Source of the DNA: Cenococcum geophilum 1.58
Lineage: Eukaryota; Ascomycota; Dothideomycetes; Gloniales; Gloniaceae
Assembly (NCBI GenBank): GCA_001692895.1
Contig: KV748198.1
Location: 63,214 to 127,213, forward strand
Length of the DNA: 64,000 nucleotides
Direction of reading: 5' to 3'
The notes beneath the pieces were generated by a model. That model saw only the letters and a list, made by a program, of their open reading frames with translations. It was not told the origin of the DNA and made no database searches. The translations under genes and the position numbers were made by a program. Below, in pieces: positions 24,680 through 34,029 of this stretch (its first letter is position 1; the number at the start of each line of letters is the position of its first letter).

Positions 24680-26000
24680 CCTACTAGTTACCCTAGCTAG
24701 GTTAAAACCCTTAACCTCTTAAATTAAATATACTGGTAGCTAAAAATCTCCTAATTTACGGCTATCTTTATTAAAGACTATACCCTATACTTTCGCACTA
24801 AAACTCCCTATTTTGCCCCACCTAGTTTCCTAAAGCTATTAGAACTACCCGCTTACCTATAGACCGATATTTTAATTAACTATATTATAACACTACCGGT
24901 ATACTAATGCTATAGTAAGGTATATAAATATATCCCTATTATTATAGACCGCCTAACTAAAATATAATACCTTATTTTAGTAATAGGACTCTTAATAAAG
25001 GAGCTAGTTAATAGCTTTATTAATAACGTATATAAGCTCTATAGTGTACTAAGTATAATTATCTCTAATTATAGTATATAATTTATTAGCAACTTCTAGC
25101 AATAACTAAGTAAACGCCTTAAGATAACCTTAAGACTAAGCTTAGCCTAGTACTTAAAAATAGACGGCTAAATTAAAATTATTAACGCTGCCGTAAATAA
25201 GTACCTTTATACTTTTATTAGCTTTATATAGGACGACTAAATTAACTACCTACCACTTATTAAGTTTGCTATAAATAACTAAGTTAACAAGAGTATAAGT
25301 ATCTCCCTATTTTTTGCAAACTATAGCTTTAACCCTTACCTTAGAATTAAGCCTACTAGCCCCTACCTACTAACACTATTAGTATAAGTAAAAAAGGAGT
25401 TTTTTTGCGTAGACTTTATAGCTAACCGCTTTAAGCGGATATTAATATAGCTTAAGGCCCTAGCCTAGATTTTATAGTAACGCTATAAAAATAATACTAA
25501 TACCTATAGGGATAAGAGCGCGTTATTCTACGAAGGCAATATAGTTATAGTTAGCTTAAAAAATATAAAGATAAATAAACCTAAAAAGAAATAGGATAAT
25601 AAATAGGACGGCTTATACCCCGTACTTACAGTATACTAAAAAGTAGTTATAGTAGACCTCCTAGACTATATCTAAGTAAATAAATCCTTTTATATATTTA
25701 AGGTCCGCCTTTAGGCTGCTAAAGAGATCCCTAGCTAAGTAAATATTAATACTATAGAGCGCCGTAANATATAAGGACGAGTAGTAGAGAGAGATAATAA
25801 TGGTAATATAGAAGATAAATAGGAGTTTAAGAAAATCCTTAATATATATAACAAAGACCCCTAAGGCCTACCTTATAAGATTAAATGGAAATATTATAAG
25901 GATATAACCTAGCAGCTAAAAAAAGACCTAAAGGGTTGTAAATAGGCTGTATAGCGCTTTTATAAGTAATACCTTAAGAAGCTAGAACCCCCAGACTAGG
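24680..26000 (+). mobile_element. Element B, 3' part (after A3)
   Basis: Resumes the integrase zinc-binding region of element B immediately after the A3 target duplication and runs through the integrase core and the C-terminal chromodomain. Its 3' LTR cannot be delimited with confidence. Confidence 0.9.
24685..25990 (+). pseudogene. Element B pol part 2: integrase and chromodomain
   Basis: The zinc region resumes with VKTLNLLN near 24705. The integrase core at ~24840-25300 carries IIDRLTK-like, SVLSIIISN-like and DG-x-IKIINAAVNKYL segments corresponding to the D,D-35-E domain. The end at ~25797-25960 is a chromodomain reading KILNIYNKDP then YKIKWKYY-x-DIT and DLKGC. A chromodomain on integrase marks chromoviruses, which target heterochromatin. 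Stops are TAA/TAG only. Confidence 0.87.
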
Positions 26001-26550
26001 CACGAGATAAGGAAAAGTTACGTTAAGGTTATAGCCGACCACCGTATTAAAATTTATAGTGGTTAAGATGTTATAGAACTTTAACTAGTGGTTAAAGTTA
26101 TCTAATTAGCTAAATTCTTGCTAAGAAACGCTACGCGGATTAATTTAGGTGGCGGTATAGAGTTTTACTAACCTTACTTACTAAACTAACTAATTAGGAT
26201 TTTCTATNCCCGGNATAGAAAATNNCTATTAGCTTAGTTAAGGGCGGTAAGCGGAACTAATATCTTTATAGTAAAAAATAGGCGACCCTAAATACTACCT
26301 ATTTTAGAGTTATCTATTTAGTTTAGGGACTAAACCATCTAGGGGAGAGAAGTACTGTTACGGCACTAACCTAACGTATACTATTTTATACTATCTCGTA
26401 CTATTTTCTACTATTAGCTAGCCCACTACTAATACCTTAGTAGCCGGCCCTACTATTTATATACAATACCCCCTTTCTACCTTCTTCTCCTCTTTATACT
26501 ATAACGTAGTTATTTAGTCTGTTTTATTACAGCACTATAATAGGTAGCCT
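26000..26550. other. Unassigned junction segment between B and C1
   Basis: Probably contains the degraded 3' LTR of element B and flanking sequence, but no LTR partner is available. It holds the 43-bp palindrome at 26190-26232 and a CTACTATTT-rich stretch at 26395-26470. A TGTTACGGCAC phrase at 26364 resembles a gypsy LTR start but has no matching partner. No gene is seen. Confidence 0.4.
26190..26232. repeat. 43-bp palindrome, copy 1
   Basis: Near-perfect inverted repeat centred on CCCGG with arms of the type GATTTTCTAT / ATAGAAAAT and outer CTAATTAGG / CTATTAG. The same 43-bp palindrome is present at 30124-30166 inside element F. All four N bases in it fall on positions where the other copy suggests C/T or G/A ambiguity. 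Confidence 0.75.
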
Positions 26551-27430
26551 ATATCTTTAGTTGTACTAACAGGGACGTTTAGATATACCTAAGCCCGTAA
26601 TATACTAAGGACTTAATAAACCCTTTTACCTTTAAAGAAGGAATAATTAATTACTTATCTTCTATTTATAAGGACCCCTTTAAGGTATAAAACGCCTACC
26701 TTAATTATAAAGGCCTAAATATAAAAACAACAGAGACCTTTTAGCCTTTTAGACCCGCTTTTTATACTTAGTAGGCTAGGCCTAAATTCCCTAAGAGGAT
26801 TTAATACTAGACCTATTTAATAAGCTTACCCTAGACCTATAGTAGGCCGTATTACCAATTTTTACTACTATATAGACGCTAAAGGAACTTATAAATTAGT
26901 GCTTAGCTATTAACTAAGGCCTCTATTAAATTAAGGCGCCTACTTCTTTTATAGCTAAAAGGACTATAATATAAAAGACTGCCTAATAAATATAAAAAGG
27001 GATAAGGTTTTATTAATCTAGAAGGATAATATAGAGTTAAAAAAAGAGAAACCCTAGAGAAAGACTCCTCTCTAGAGTTAAAAGGGATTATTATATTATA
27101 TATTAATCTAGGTCGGCTAGTTAGCAAAAAAAGCTATACTATTCCTTATACTTTATTCCGTAATAAATATTAAGTTTTAACCTCTATTTTAGCTAACTCT
27201 AGGGTAAATACTTTTACTATAATAGATACCTAGTGCGCTATATAGCTGGTAGACTTTTTAAAGACACCCTTTAAAGAACTACCTAAACTAATTTCTATTT
27301 ATGGGTATAACGGATAGATAGGGCCACCTATTATAACTATTTTACGGATTTACCTTTATATTAACAGACGAAGGTAATATAATATCCCCTTTCTTATTAC
27401 GGACCTAGAAAGCTATAATATAATCTTAAG
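26551..27430 (+). pseudogene. C1 gag C-terminus and protease
   Basis: Gag segment with INYLSSIYKDPFKV at ~26640-26690 and PRFLYLVG-like helices to 26930. The protease region at ~27185-27420 reads TFTIIDT-x-CAI then FLKTPFKELPKL and PFLITDLESYNIIL. The catalytic DTG appears as DT followed by a stop codon (TAG) and Cys; C2 shows the same arrangement, suggesting an ancestral DTQCA or DTGCA motif. Broken by TAA/TAG stops. Confidence 0.75.
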
Positions 27431-28035
27431 GGAAAAATAGCTAGCCTATTTAGGCTTATAGCTTAATATATAAAATAGACGGCTTATTTAGCCCAAAATC
27501 CTACCCCTAGCCCCTTCCTTTATAAAAGAAATTAGTATTATAATAGAAAACCTTATATAGCCCTAGATTAATACTATTTACTAGGCCAATACTATACGTA
27601 GGGACTAGGCCTTTAAGAAAGATATATAGTTTAATCTATAATAGATCCATATCCCTTAACACGGTAGGGTCCTTTACTAAATTCGCTTATATTAACAGCT
27701 AAATTTAACTAGATATTTATATTAACCTAGCTTTTCTAATTAGTTAATTCTTATCAATAACCTAAGGACCTAAATTGCCGTATTAAGGGATACTATACCG
27801 CCCCCAGACTACCTATATTACGCTACCCGTATTAAAGACCTAGAAAGTTAATAGTAACTTAAAACAGCCCCCTATAGAGAGCCTAGGCCCTAGGCAGCTA
27901 TAAAGAATAGTAAGGGATATTAGACGCTATACTAAACTAATAAATTAGAGGGATAATTTACAGAAGATAAAATAGGAGCTAGGAAAGATTATAAACCCTA
28001 AACCGCAAAATTCGGTTTAGTAAATAGTTATAAAG
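26551..28035 (+). mobile_element. Ty3/gypsy family C fragment C1
   Basis: Aligns with C2 (34330-35393, 40972-41150 and 55607-55935) from about CCTATATCTTTAG onward: gag, protease and the protease-RT linker. It ends at 28035 where a minus-strand G LTR begins; in C2 the sequence continues through this point, so G2 inserted here. No remainder of C1 is found right of G2, implying deletion. Confidence 0.87.
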
Positions 28036-28425
28036 TATTACGGAGTAAGTATAAGCGGCGATAATATATAGTAAGGTAGATATTATTAAGCTATATATAT
28101 AAACTATATAAGGAGGTTAAGACATTACGTAAGGAAAGAGGGTAGGAAAATAAGAAGAAAGGGTATATATTATAGACTTAGTTGCTTAATTAATACGTAC
28201 ATAAAGTAAAATAGGATTTAGGTGGTAGTCCTAGCAAAACTTAATAGGATTTAGTAAAATTTAGTAGAATTTAGTAGAACTTAGTAGAATATAGTAGAAT
28301 ATAGTAGGTTGCTATTAAATTGCTACAGATTTCTATTAAATTGCCGTCTTATACTTAGTCTTTAGTTACTAAATTAGTAGAAATAAGTAGATATATATAA
28401 GATATTACGGGGGTATCCTATAATA
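28036..28425 (-). repeat. G2 3' LTR (390 bp)
   Basis: Matches the inverted LTR 62061-62431 and the direct LTR 57120-57490, which are 371 bp. On the plus strand it runs from TATTACGGAGTAAG to the terminal TATAATA. The extra length fits additional copies of an 11-bp unit (TTTAGTAGAAT type) near 28245-28310. Confidence 0.9.
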
Positions 28426-28440
28426 ATACCCCCCCTTTAA
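28426..28440 (-). other. G2 polypurine tract
   Basis: Plus-strand ATACCCCCCCTTTAA; on the minus strand TTAAAGGGGGGGTAT directly precedes the LTR. It is a classic plus-strand priming site and it fixes the element's orientation. Confidence 0.8.
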
Positions 28441-29486
28441 ACTCGAGCTTCTATAAAATAGGGCTATAGTAGTTCTAGGTAGAGTTTATAAAAGCCTTTT
28501 ACGGCTTATATAAGTCTTATAGAGTTAATAGGTTCCTATAAGGGCTTAGTAAAATCTCTATATTTTATAAAATATATATATTAGCGTTTCCGTTTATTAT
28601 ACTTAATATTATTAATTTTTTTAACAAAGTACTCGTTCTTACTATCTACTCTAACTTATAAGGGGGGGTCTTATATCTATTTAGGCAGGGCGTTTAATAT
28701 AAGAGTAGTAGGGTAGAGGACTAATATATAGAATATAGGGTGGATTTTAACTATATTAGGGAGCTTTAGTTAGTAGGTATAGAGGGAGATAACCTTTTTA
28801 ACCTTATAAGGGCTAGCGTTTTTTAAATTAAGATTTTTAGCAGATTGTTTTATATTTAGATTTCTTATATTTAGCTAGACAAAGTTACTAATTTAATAGG
28901 CTAGTACTAGGGTTTATTTTTTATTTACTACGGCGTTATAGATAGATTAAGCCTATATTATTTTATTAATAAGAAACTGTTATAGTTCCTCTATTTTCTT
29001 TATAAATTTATTTACTTCTATAACTTATAAAGCGTAATAAGTAGGGTAAGGAATATTACTAAAGGGTTTAAAACCCATTTATAAATACTAGCCGTAGTTA
29101 GCTAGGAATAGGGAGACCTTTACAGTTTCCAAAATGGAATTATTTATAGTAAACTTAGCGAATATAAGCTAGCTAATCTAGTTATCTTATAAGTATAATA
29201 TATATATCCGAATATACTATTCCATTATAGTATTTATACGTTTTATTTAGCTATTTATTTCTAGGTAGTATACTATAGACAATAGTGCTTTAATATAGTG
29301 TTAGGTAGTTAGTTCTTTCTAAAATATAGAGATAAACTAGCTGCCTTTATTAGAGATAATTGTTTTAGGAAGTCTATAGAGTTTCTATATATAATCTAGA
29401 AATAGTTAGGCGATAGTAGGTGTTAATATATTACGGTAGGTAATTACATATTTTATTTTAGATAATTAGTCCATTACTACTAATTA
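28441..29486 (-). pseudogene. G2 integrase C-terminus and chromodomain-like tail
   Basis: Minus strand reads an integrase core with SNKGS-x-FISIF near 29340 and SILETVKVSLFLANYG near 29130. The SH3-like C-terminal part follows, with ASPYKVKKVISLYTY near 28810 and KLPNIVKIHPIF, and then a chromodomain-like end with YFVKKI and IKYRDFTKPLQEP near 28530. In-frame stops are Gln/Trp type. A smaller stretch at the right end is lost at the D2 junction. Confidence 0.82.
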
Positions 29487-29804
29487 TATAGTTTATATAT
29501 AATGCAACACTATAAGAAGGTATAAGGATATTACTATTTTAGGCAAATTATAAATATAAGCCTAAAATATTATTATCACTATAATAAGTAAAGAAGATAA
29601 GTAATATAGCTAAGTAAAGAATAAAGATCCTAATAAATCTTTATAAGGACCTCTATAGTATAGTAAAGTTAATATTAAAAATAAAAAAAAGTACTATAAT
29701 GCTAAAAGATTTAAGGGACTAGATTTTAAGGAGGGGGATAAAGTATAGCTACTATATAAAAATTTTACGAGTTAATAACTAAGTAAGAAGTTAGATTATG
29801 TTAG
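29487..29804 (+). pseudogene. D2 integrase fragment, left of F
   Basis: Reads the post-core integrase region (VKKISNIAK-like and DFKEGDKV-x-LLYKN) up to LDYV, matching 10040-10355 of A2. It is interrupted by F at GTTAG (29800-29804). Confidence 0.8.
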
Positions 29805-29974
29805 TGTTAGTTATATAAGGGGGATATTACATAGCTACGGTTTATAAATAGTATAATAATTATTCTATTTTTTTGATTAATTTTTAGGAATAAGGAAAGG
29901 GGTAAGGAACTTAAGGTTCCTTACTATACTAGGGCTACGTTAATACGTAACGACCGCTTACCTTATTCCTAACA
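29805..29974 (-). repeat. F LTR, left (3' LTR if minus)
   Basis: Starts TGTTAGTTATATAAGG and ends TTATTCCTAACA. It aligns end to end with 31894-32062. It contains an AAGGAACTTAAGGTTCCTTA palindrome near 29905-29925. Confidence 0.92.
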
Positions 29975-30123
29975 CTAGCAACTCTTCTTTTATAGTTGCC
30001 ATCTATATACACTTATAGATTGCCACTATATAAAGATATAAAGCTAAGGAGAAAAAGATAAAGAAAGACGTTAGGTTTAATAAGAATATAAAGGGAGTTA
30101 CTAAGGCGCTAGTAGTAAGCAAA

Positions 30124-30166
30124 CCAATAGCGATTTTCTATACCGGGCATGGAAAATCCTAATTGG
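30124..30166. repeat. 43-bp palindrome, copy 2 (inside F)
   Basis: CCAATAGC then GATTTTCTATACCGGGCATGG, then arms back to CTAATTGG; a near-perfect inverted repeat. It equals 26190-26232, with modest flank similarity only. It sits 3' of the gag-like frame of F on the minus strand. Confidence 0.8.
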
Positions 30167-30399
30167 CTAGCAGAAGTTAGGGTCGGCAAAGTATAGTAGG
30201 AATTTGGCAGGTAGTACGCCCTAAAAAACTATATCATTAAAATAGGGTTATAGAGCTAGCGAAGCGTAACTAGATATGGCTAGCTTAAGTAAATAGAAAC
30301 GACAGTCGACCAATAGGAATGCTCTTAAATTGCCTTTATTATTATATTTACTAGGTTATTTTAGCTACTAATCTATCAAATCCTAAAGAGTTCTTAATG

Positions 30400-30682
30400 C
30401 TCTATAAGGACCTCCATAAGAACCTCTACAAGGACCTCTATAAGGACCTCTATAAGGACCTCTATAAGGACCTCTATAAGGACCTCTATAAGGACCTCTA
30501 CTAGGACCTTTACTAGGACCTCTATAAGGACCTCTATAAGAATCTCTATAAGGATCTCTATAAGGACCTCTATAAGAATCTCTATAAGGACCTCTATAAG
30601 AATCTCTATAAGGACCTCTACGAGAATCTCTATAAGGATCTCTACTAGGACCTCCACAAGGACCTCTATAAGGGCCTCCATA
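30400..30682. repeat. 12-bp minisatellite (AAGGACCTCTAT type), ~23 units
   Basis: Tandem 12-bp units with GGACC alternating with GAATC or GGATC and a few CTC/CTAC variants. It encodes YRGP/YRDS tetrapeptides in the F gag-like frame. Because 12 is a multiple of three and TGA is absent, other frames are also open here, including a Leu/Ile/Val/Glu repeat frame at 30394-30681 that I regard as a shadow. Confidence 0.9.
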
Positions 30683-30782
30683 ATTACTTTATAGTTGATA
30701 TTAATTATACCCTCTACTATATTCTAATTCCCTACTAAACTTCTCCTAATCTTATAGTGGTAATATAGATCTAGGTTATTAC

Positions 30783-30890
30783 GGAGGTTATTATAAAGAT
30801 TACTACGGAGATTGCTGCGGAGCTTACTGCGGATATTACTGCGGAGCTTACTGCGGAGCTTGCTGCAGATATTACTATAGAGCTTAAGGC
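30783..30890. repeat. 12-bp minisatellite (GCGGAGCTTACT type), ~8 units
   Basis: Units alternate GAGCTTACTGCG, GATATTACTGCG and GAGATTGCTGCG. In the minus-strand F frame these give A-P-Q-Q/Y-P-Q-Q. An Ala/Ser/Val-rich frame at 30771-31052 is a by-product. Confidence 0.88.
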
Positions 30891-31488
30891 ATAGGTTAAG
30901 ATACGGCAGCCTAAAGGACTTAAGGTGTTATAGATTATATTAATAGATCCTAGGGAACTAAAGATAGAGGTGGAAGTAATAGATACTAGGAAACTAAAAA
31001 TAGAGGTTAAAGCAATAAATACAGAACGGAGGAATTTATACTTAAATTCCATTATAAGCTAAGCTTCTTTTAGTGCTTAATCTCTTATAAAGTCCATTTA
31101 TGCTCTTCTTTTGCGTTAAGGACTTGCTTCTAAATATTGTCTCTAATAATGCCCCCATCTATAGGGATAAATACTCCACTCTCCCAAAGAAAGTCTCGAA
31201 AATTCTTAATAATATTAATATTGCTAAGCGCCTAGGTATTAGCGGTCTATTCTATAAAATCCTTTCTAAAATATTCCTATAGTTGTAAATCGGCGTAATA
31301 TCTACTTTAGTAGAACATAATATGGTATAGGAGAAAGCTATTAACTTATTTTATGGTATAAGTTATTATATTAATAGTAAATTCGTCCCAATCTTTATCA
31401 ATAAGTTTCGCGTACGCAGCTACCCCTAGTAGTAGGAAGTCTCTCTAGTTGTCTAGAATAGCCATGTTTTTAGAGGAAGGGAAGTGTT

Positions 31489-31596
31489 ATTAGTATAGGG
31501 ATTGTCGTTTGGTATAGGGATTGTCATTTAGTATAGGGGTTATCGTTTAGTACGCGTTCGTCATTTAGTACGCGTTCGTCATTTAGTACGCGTTTA
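31489..31596. repeat. 18-19-bp tandem repeat in the F leader
   Basis: About five and a half units of the type TTTAGTACGCGTTCGTCA or TTTAGTATAGGGATTGTC, just upstream (minus strand) of the F ATG. Confidence 0.8.
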
Positions 31597-31605
31597 GACA
31601 TATAT

Positions 31606-31790
31606 TTGCGATTATAGGGCTTAGGACTAGTTCTAGCCTTAAATCGCAAAGACTTATAAAGCGTATTATTCTGCGTAATAGACATAAGAATCCGTAATTT
31701 TAGAAAGGCTTAGGACCAGTTCTAGCCTTTTAGATCCTTAGATTTATAAAAGAGTTCTATTTAAGGTTTAGGACCAGTTCTAACCTTAAA
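31606..31790 (-). promoter_or_regulatory. Three related hairpins in the F leader
   Basis: Quasi-palindromes sharing GGCTTAGGACYAGTTCTAGCC-like cores lie at 31606-31651 (arms extended by GCGATT/AATCGC), 31699-31732 and 31761-31789. They sit between the presumed 5' LTR and the gag-like ATG, the place where packaging or dimerisation signals of LTR elements lie. Role is inferred; they could also be DNA-level operator repeats. Confidence 0.55.
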
Positions 31791-31893
31791 AGACAGCTTT
31801 ATCTAGCACGAGTAGCACTAGTACAGTAGCTTGTCTCTTCTTAGTAATACCTAGCTATTCTATAGTATAACAGTAAAGTTAACCACTAATCAG

Positions 31894-32062
31894 TATTAGA
31901 CTTATAAGGGGATATCACGTAGCTACGGTTCGTAGATAGTATAATAATTGTTCTATTCTTTTAATTAATTCTTAGGAATAAGGAAAGGGGTAAGGAACTT
32001 AAGGTTCCTTACTACGCTAGGGCTATATCAATACGTAACGACCGCTTGCCTTATTCCCAATA
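31894..32062 (-). repeat. F LTR, right (5' LTR if minus)
   Basis: TATTAGACTTATAAGG to TTATTCCCAATA; partner of 29805-29974. The next five bases are the GTTAG duplication. Confidence 0.92.
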
Positions 32063-32410
32063 GTTAGACTAGGACTATTTAGAATTATAGCTAAAATTTT
32101 AGAAGTTATATATAAACTTAACTTACTAGTAAAAATAATAATTTACCTTAAATAGTATATTATAATACTAAAGCTAGTATATAAAGATATATAGTTACTA
32201 GTTTATAAAGTAGATATATATAAAGGATAAGAAAAAGATAAATAGAAGGTTTTAAAGATCGTTAGTTATAAGGTTATTAATAATAAAACTTAATATAAAG
32301 TTAAGTAAATAGGCTATAATAAAACTACTTAAAAACTACTATAGAACTTAAGGAACGCTATAGAAAAGGTATAAGAGTATTAAAAGAAAATAGGTTAGGT
32401 AATATTAAGA
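32063..32410 (+). pseudogene. D2 integrase C-terminus and chromodomain remnant
   Basis: Resumes after F with TRTI-like integrase end, then IYLK-x-YIIILKLVY and a decayed chromodomain (YKVK-x-IGYNKTT) near 32255-32370, collinear with 10360-10690. Confidence 0.8.
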
Positions 32411-32429
32411 AGGAGCTAAAGATAAAAGA

Positions 32430-33126
32430 ATTAGTTAAAGGTAATAAACGAGCCAGATTATTTAAGGGATCTACTACTAGTATATAAACTATTTCCGCCT
32501 CTTTTTAATTAAACTCCTTTTTAGCCTCTTTAGCCTTAAGTTTTACTAAACCTTACTTAGTAAAATATAACTTCTTTAAGCGTACTTTCTTATAAATCTT
32601 TAAGAGATAGGTTAGTTAAGTATAAAATATCTAACTAAGCCTTTAGAGCCTAAGATACTTTATTAAGCAACGCTAAACCTTAATAAGGACTGGAGATAGC
32701 TTGTTTTTTAGTTTTTTAGCCGCTTCTAATATATAAAATCCTATACTAAATTAAATAATTATAAAAATAATTATAAAAAATTATAAGACGCGTATACTTA
32801 GTATTAAAGATAAATTAAACCTTATAGAATAACCGCATATTTACCTACGTATATTTAGTATATAAAGAAGATTAGTAACTAGATAAAGCTATAATTATAA
32901 TATATACTAACTTTTTCTCTGTATATTAAGAATAGGATAGTATAACTTTACTAAGTAAAAGAATTATAGTTATTAGTTAATTATAATAGTTATATATAGA
33001 GAATTTAATAAGAGGTCTTAGAAATAATAAAGGTTATTAAATTAAAAATAGGAATGCTATACCTTTAATAAATAACTTAAAGATAGAAAAAATCTTTAAT
33101 AATAAAAATAAAAAGAAGGGGGATAG
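32430..33126 (-). pseudogene. D2 copy of the antisense-frame region
   Basis: Equivalent of 7430-8085 and 41590-42300, ending in a purine-rich tract (AAAAAGAAGGGGGATAG) before the 3' LTR. Similar to D1. Only the conservation among copies supports coding; no long intact frame. Confidence 0.4.
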
Positions 33127-33548
33127 TATTACGGACCTTATATTAGTAGTAGTATAACTACTAAGAAGAAATATATATAGGTTAGTTAAGAGAGTATAAA
33201 AAGTACTAAAACTAATTAAGCTATAAAATAAGGGGTAGCTAAGTTATATAGCTAGTTATATTATAAGTTTAAAATATAGAAATATAAGAATATAGAAATA
33301 TAATATACTAACGTACTAATATACTAATGTACTTAGTATATTTCTTAGGCGAAGTATTATATATTTAAAGAACCTTAATCTTTACTTAGATAGTTCTCTT
33401 CTTTATAGTAAATCTTAAAATATAATTAAAGTTAATTTATTAGGTAACCTACTCTACTAGTTATATTTATATTATTAACTAGTTCTTAACCTATATACCT
33501 AGCCTATTAATAAGTCTACTATAGTATTTTCTATAAGGCTTTATTATA
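33127..33548 (+). repeat. D2 3' LTR (422 bp)
   Basis: Starts TATTACGGACCTTA, ends GGCTTTATTATA. Aligns with the D1 LTRs and more distantly with family A LTRs (shared TTACTTAGATAGTTC block). Confidence 0.88.
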
Positions 33549-33930
33549 GAAAACGGTAGATTATAGTAGATGTTATAGTAGATATAGAGTTATATAAGCT
33601 TATATAACTTAAGAACCGTATATAACTTTAAGTAGCGCTACTATTTTTCTCCTTTTCTTTTTTTAGCTTTAAATCCTTATTTATAGACAATCTAATTATA
33701 TAGGCTTGCGCGTTTATCTTACTATACTTATACCTTAATTAACTAAGTCGCTAATATTATCTAAAGCTTATCTACTTTTTTTTTTAAAAAGGAACTTAAA
33801 TATATCTATAAGACTATAAATAGGATATAGACATAGAATAGAACCCTAAGGATATTACTAAAACTATAAAAATATAACCTAAAGAAAAAAATAAAACCTT
33901 AAAGAATGGACCTATAAGACATATATGGAC
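33549..33930. other. Segment between D2 LTR and C2 gag, no gene seen
   Basis: Contains GATTATAGTAGATGTTATAGTAGATATAG-like short repeats, a CT-rich run (TTTTTCTCCTTTTCTTTTTT) near 33635-33665 and a poly-T/poly-A stretch near 33775. It may include the decayed 5' LTR/leader of C2, but no LTR partner is visible. Confidence 0.35.
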
Positions 33931-34029
33931 TAAAACCCTTAAAGAAATTATCTATAATTACCTAATACCCCTATTACTATACTATAAAATATAGTAGCTG
34001 GTAAAGTAATTATAGGACTTATAAATACC

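Larger units (their letters stand above)
28036..29486 (-). mobile_element. Ty3/gypsy family G fragment G2 (minus strand)
   Basis: Minus-strand order: integrase core (right end, truncated near 29486), integrase C-terminus, chromodomain-like tail, polypurine tract, 3' LTR (28036-28425). It aligns with G1 integrase (61590-62050) and supplies the 3' end that G1 lacks. It is inserted into C1 after TAAAG. Its 5' portion is missing and it abuts D2. Confidence 0.88.
30230..31465 (-). pseudogene. Element F gag-like protein with APQQ and YRGP repeats
   Basis: The minus-strand ATG at 31465 opens MAILDN, then RDFLLLGVAAYAKLIDKDWD and other apparently globular sequence to ~31090. A Pro/Gln-rich region follows, with tandem A-P-Q-Q tetrapeptides (30787-30890; some CAG/CAA intact, others TAG/TAA). 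Next come about 22 Y-R-(G/D)-(P/S) tetrapeptides (30405-30680) resembling RG-rich RNA-binding regions. Stops are TAA/TAG at Gln-like positions throughout one frame. A plus-strand frame over 30780-31065 is also readable, so strand is inferred. Not recognised as a known Gag. Confidence 0.5.
29805..32062 (-). mobile_element. Compact LTR element F (2.26 kb, gag-like only)
   Basis: Flanked by 170- and 169-bp LTRs (29805-29974 and 31894-32062) and a 5-bp duplication GTTAG (29800-29804 and 32063-32067) inside D2 integrase. The minus strand fits best: a purine-rich tract next to the left LTR, and a leader followed by an ATG at 31465 inside the right LTR. It encodes one gag-like, repeat-rich frame and no recognisable pol, so it would depend on another element. 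It is of the size and kind of non-autonomous TRIM/LARD elements but codes for a protein. I know of no described family that matches. Confidence 0.85.
29487..33548 (+). mobile_element. Ty3/gypsy copy D2 (relative of family A), split by element F
   Basis: Begins in the integrase region (TATAGTTTATATATAATGC, as in A2) and runs to 29804, resumes at 32063 after element F, and continues through the integrase C-terminus, chromodomain-like tail, antisense-frame region and 3' LTR (33127-33548). Sequence is closer to D1 than to A1-A3. The 5' part is missing at the G2 junction. Confidence 0.87.

Noticed and set aside
26364..26470. Possible LTR beginning at TGTTACGGCAC
   Set aside because: No partner LTR, polypurine tract or target duplication could be found for it.
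26903..27127. Minus-strand ORF in C1
   Set aside because: Antisense shadow between C1 gag and protease; not conserved as such in C2.
30394..30681. Open minus-strand frame of repeated Leu/Ile/Val/Glu
   Set aside because: Produced by the 12-bp minisatellite; the YRGP frame is continuous with the upstream F frame, this one is not.
30771..31052. Open minus-strand Ser/Ala/Val-rich frame
   Set aside because: Different frame from the F gag-like ATG at 31465; explained by the second 12-bp repeat and lack of TGA.
31100..31282. 60-codon plus-strand ORF starting MLFFCVKD
   Set aside because: Lies antisense to the F gag-like frame, is short, and has no recognisable domain.
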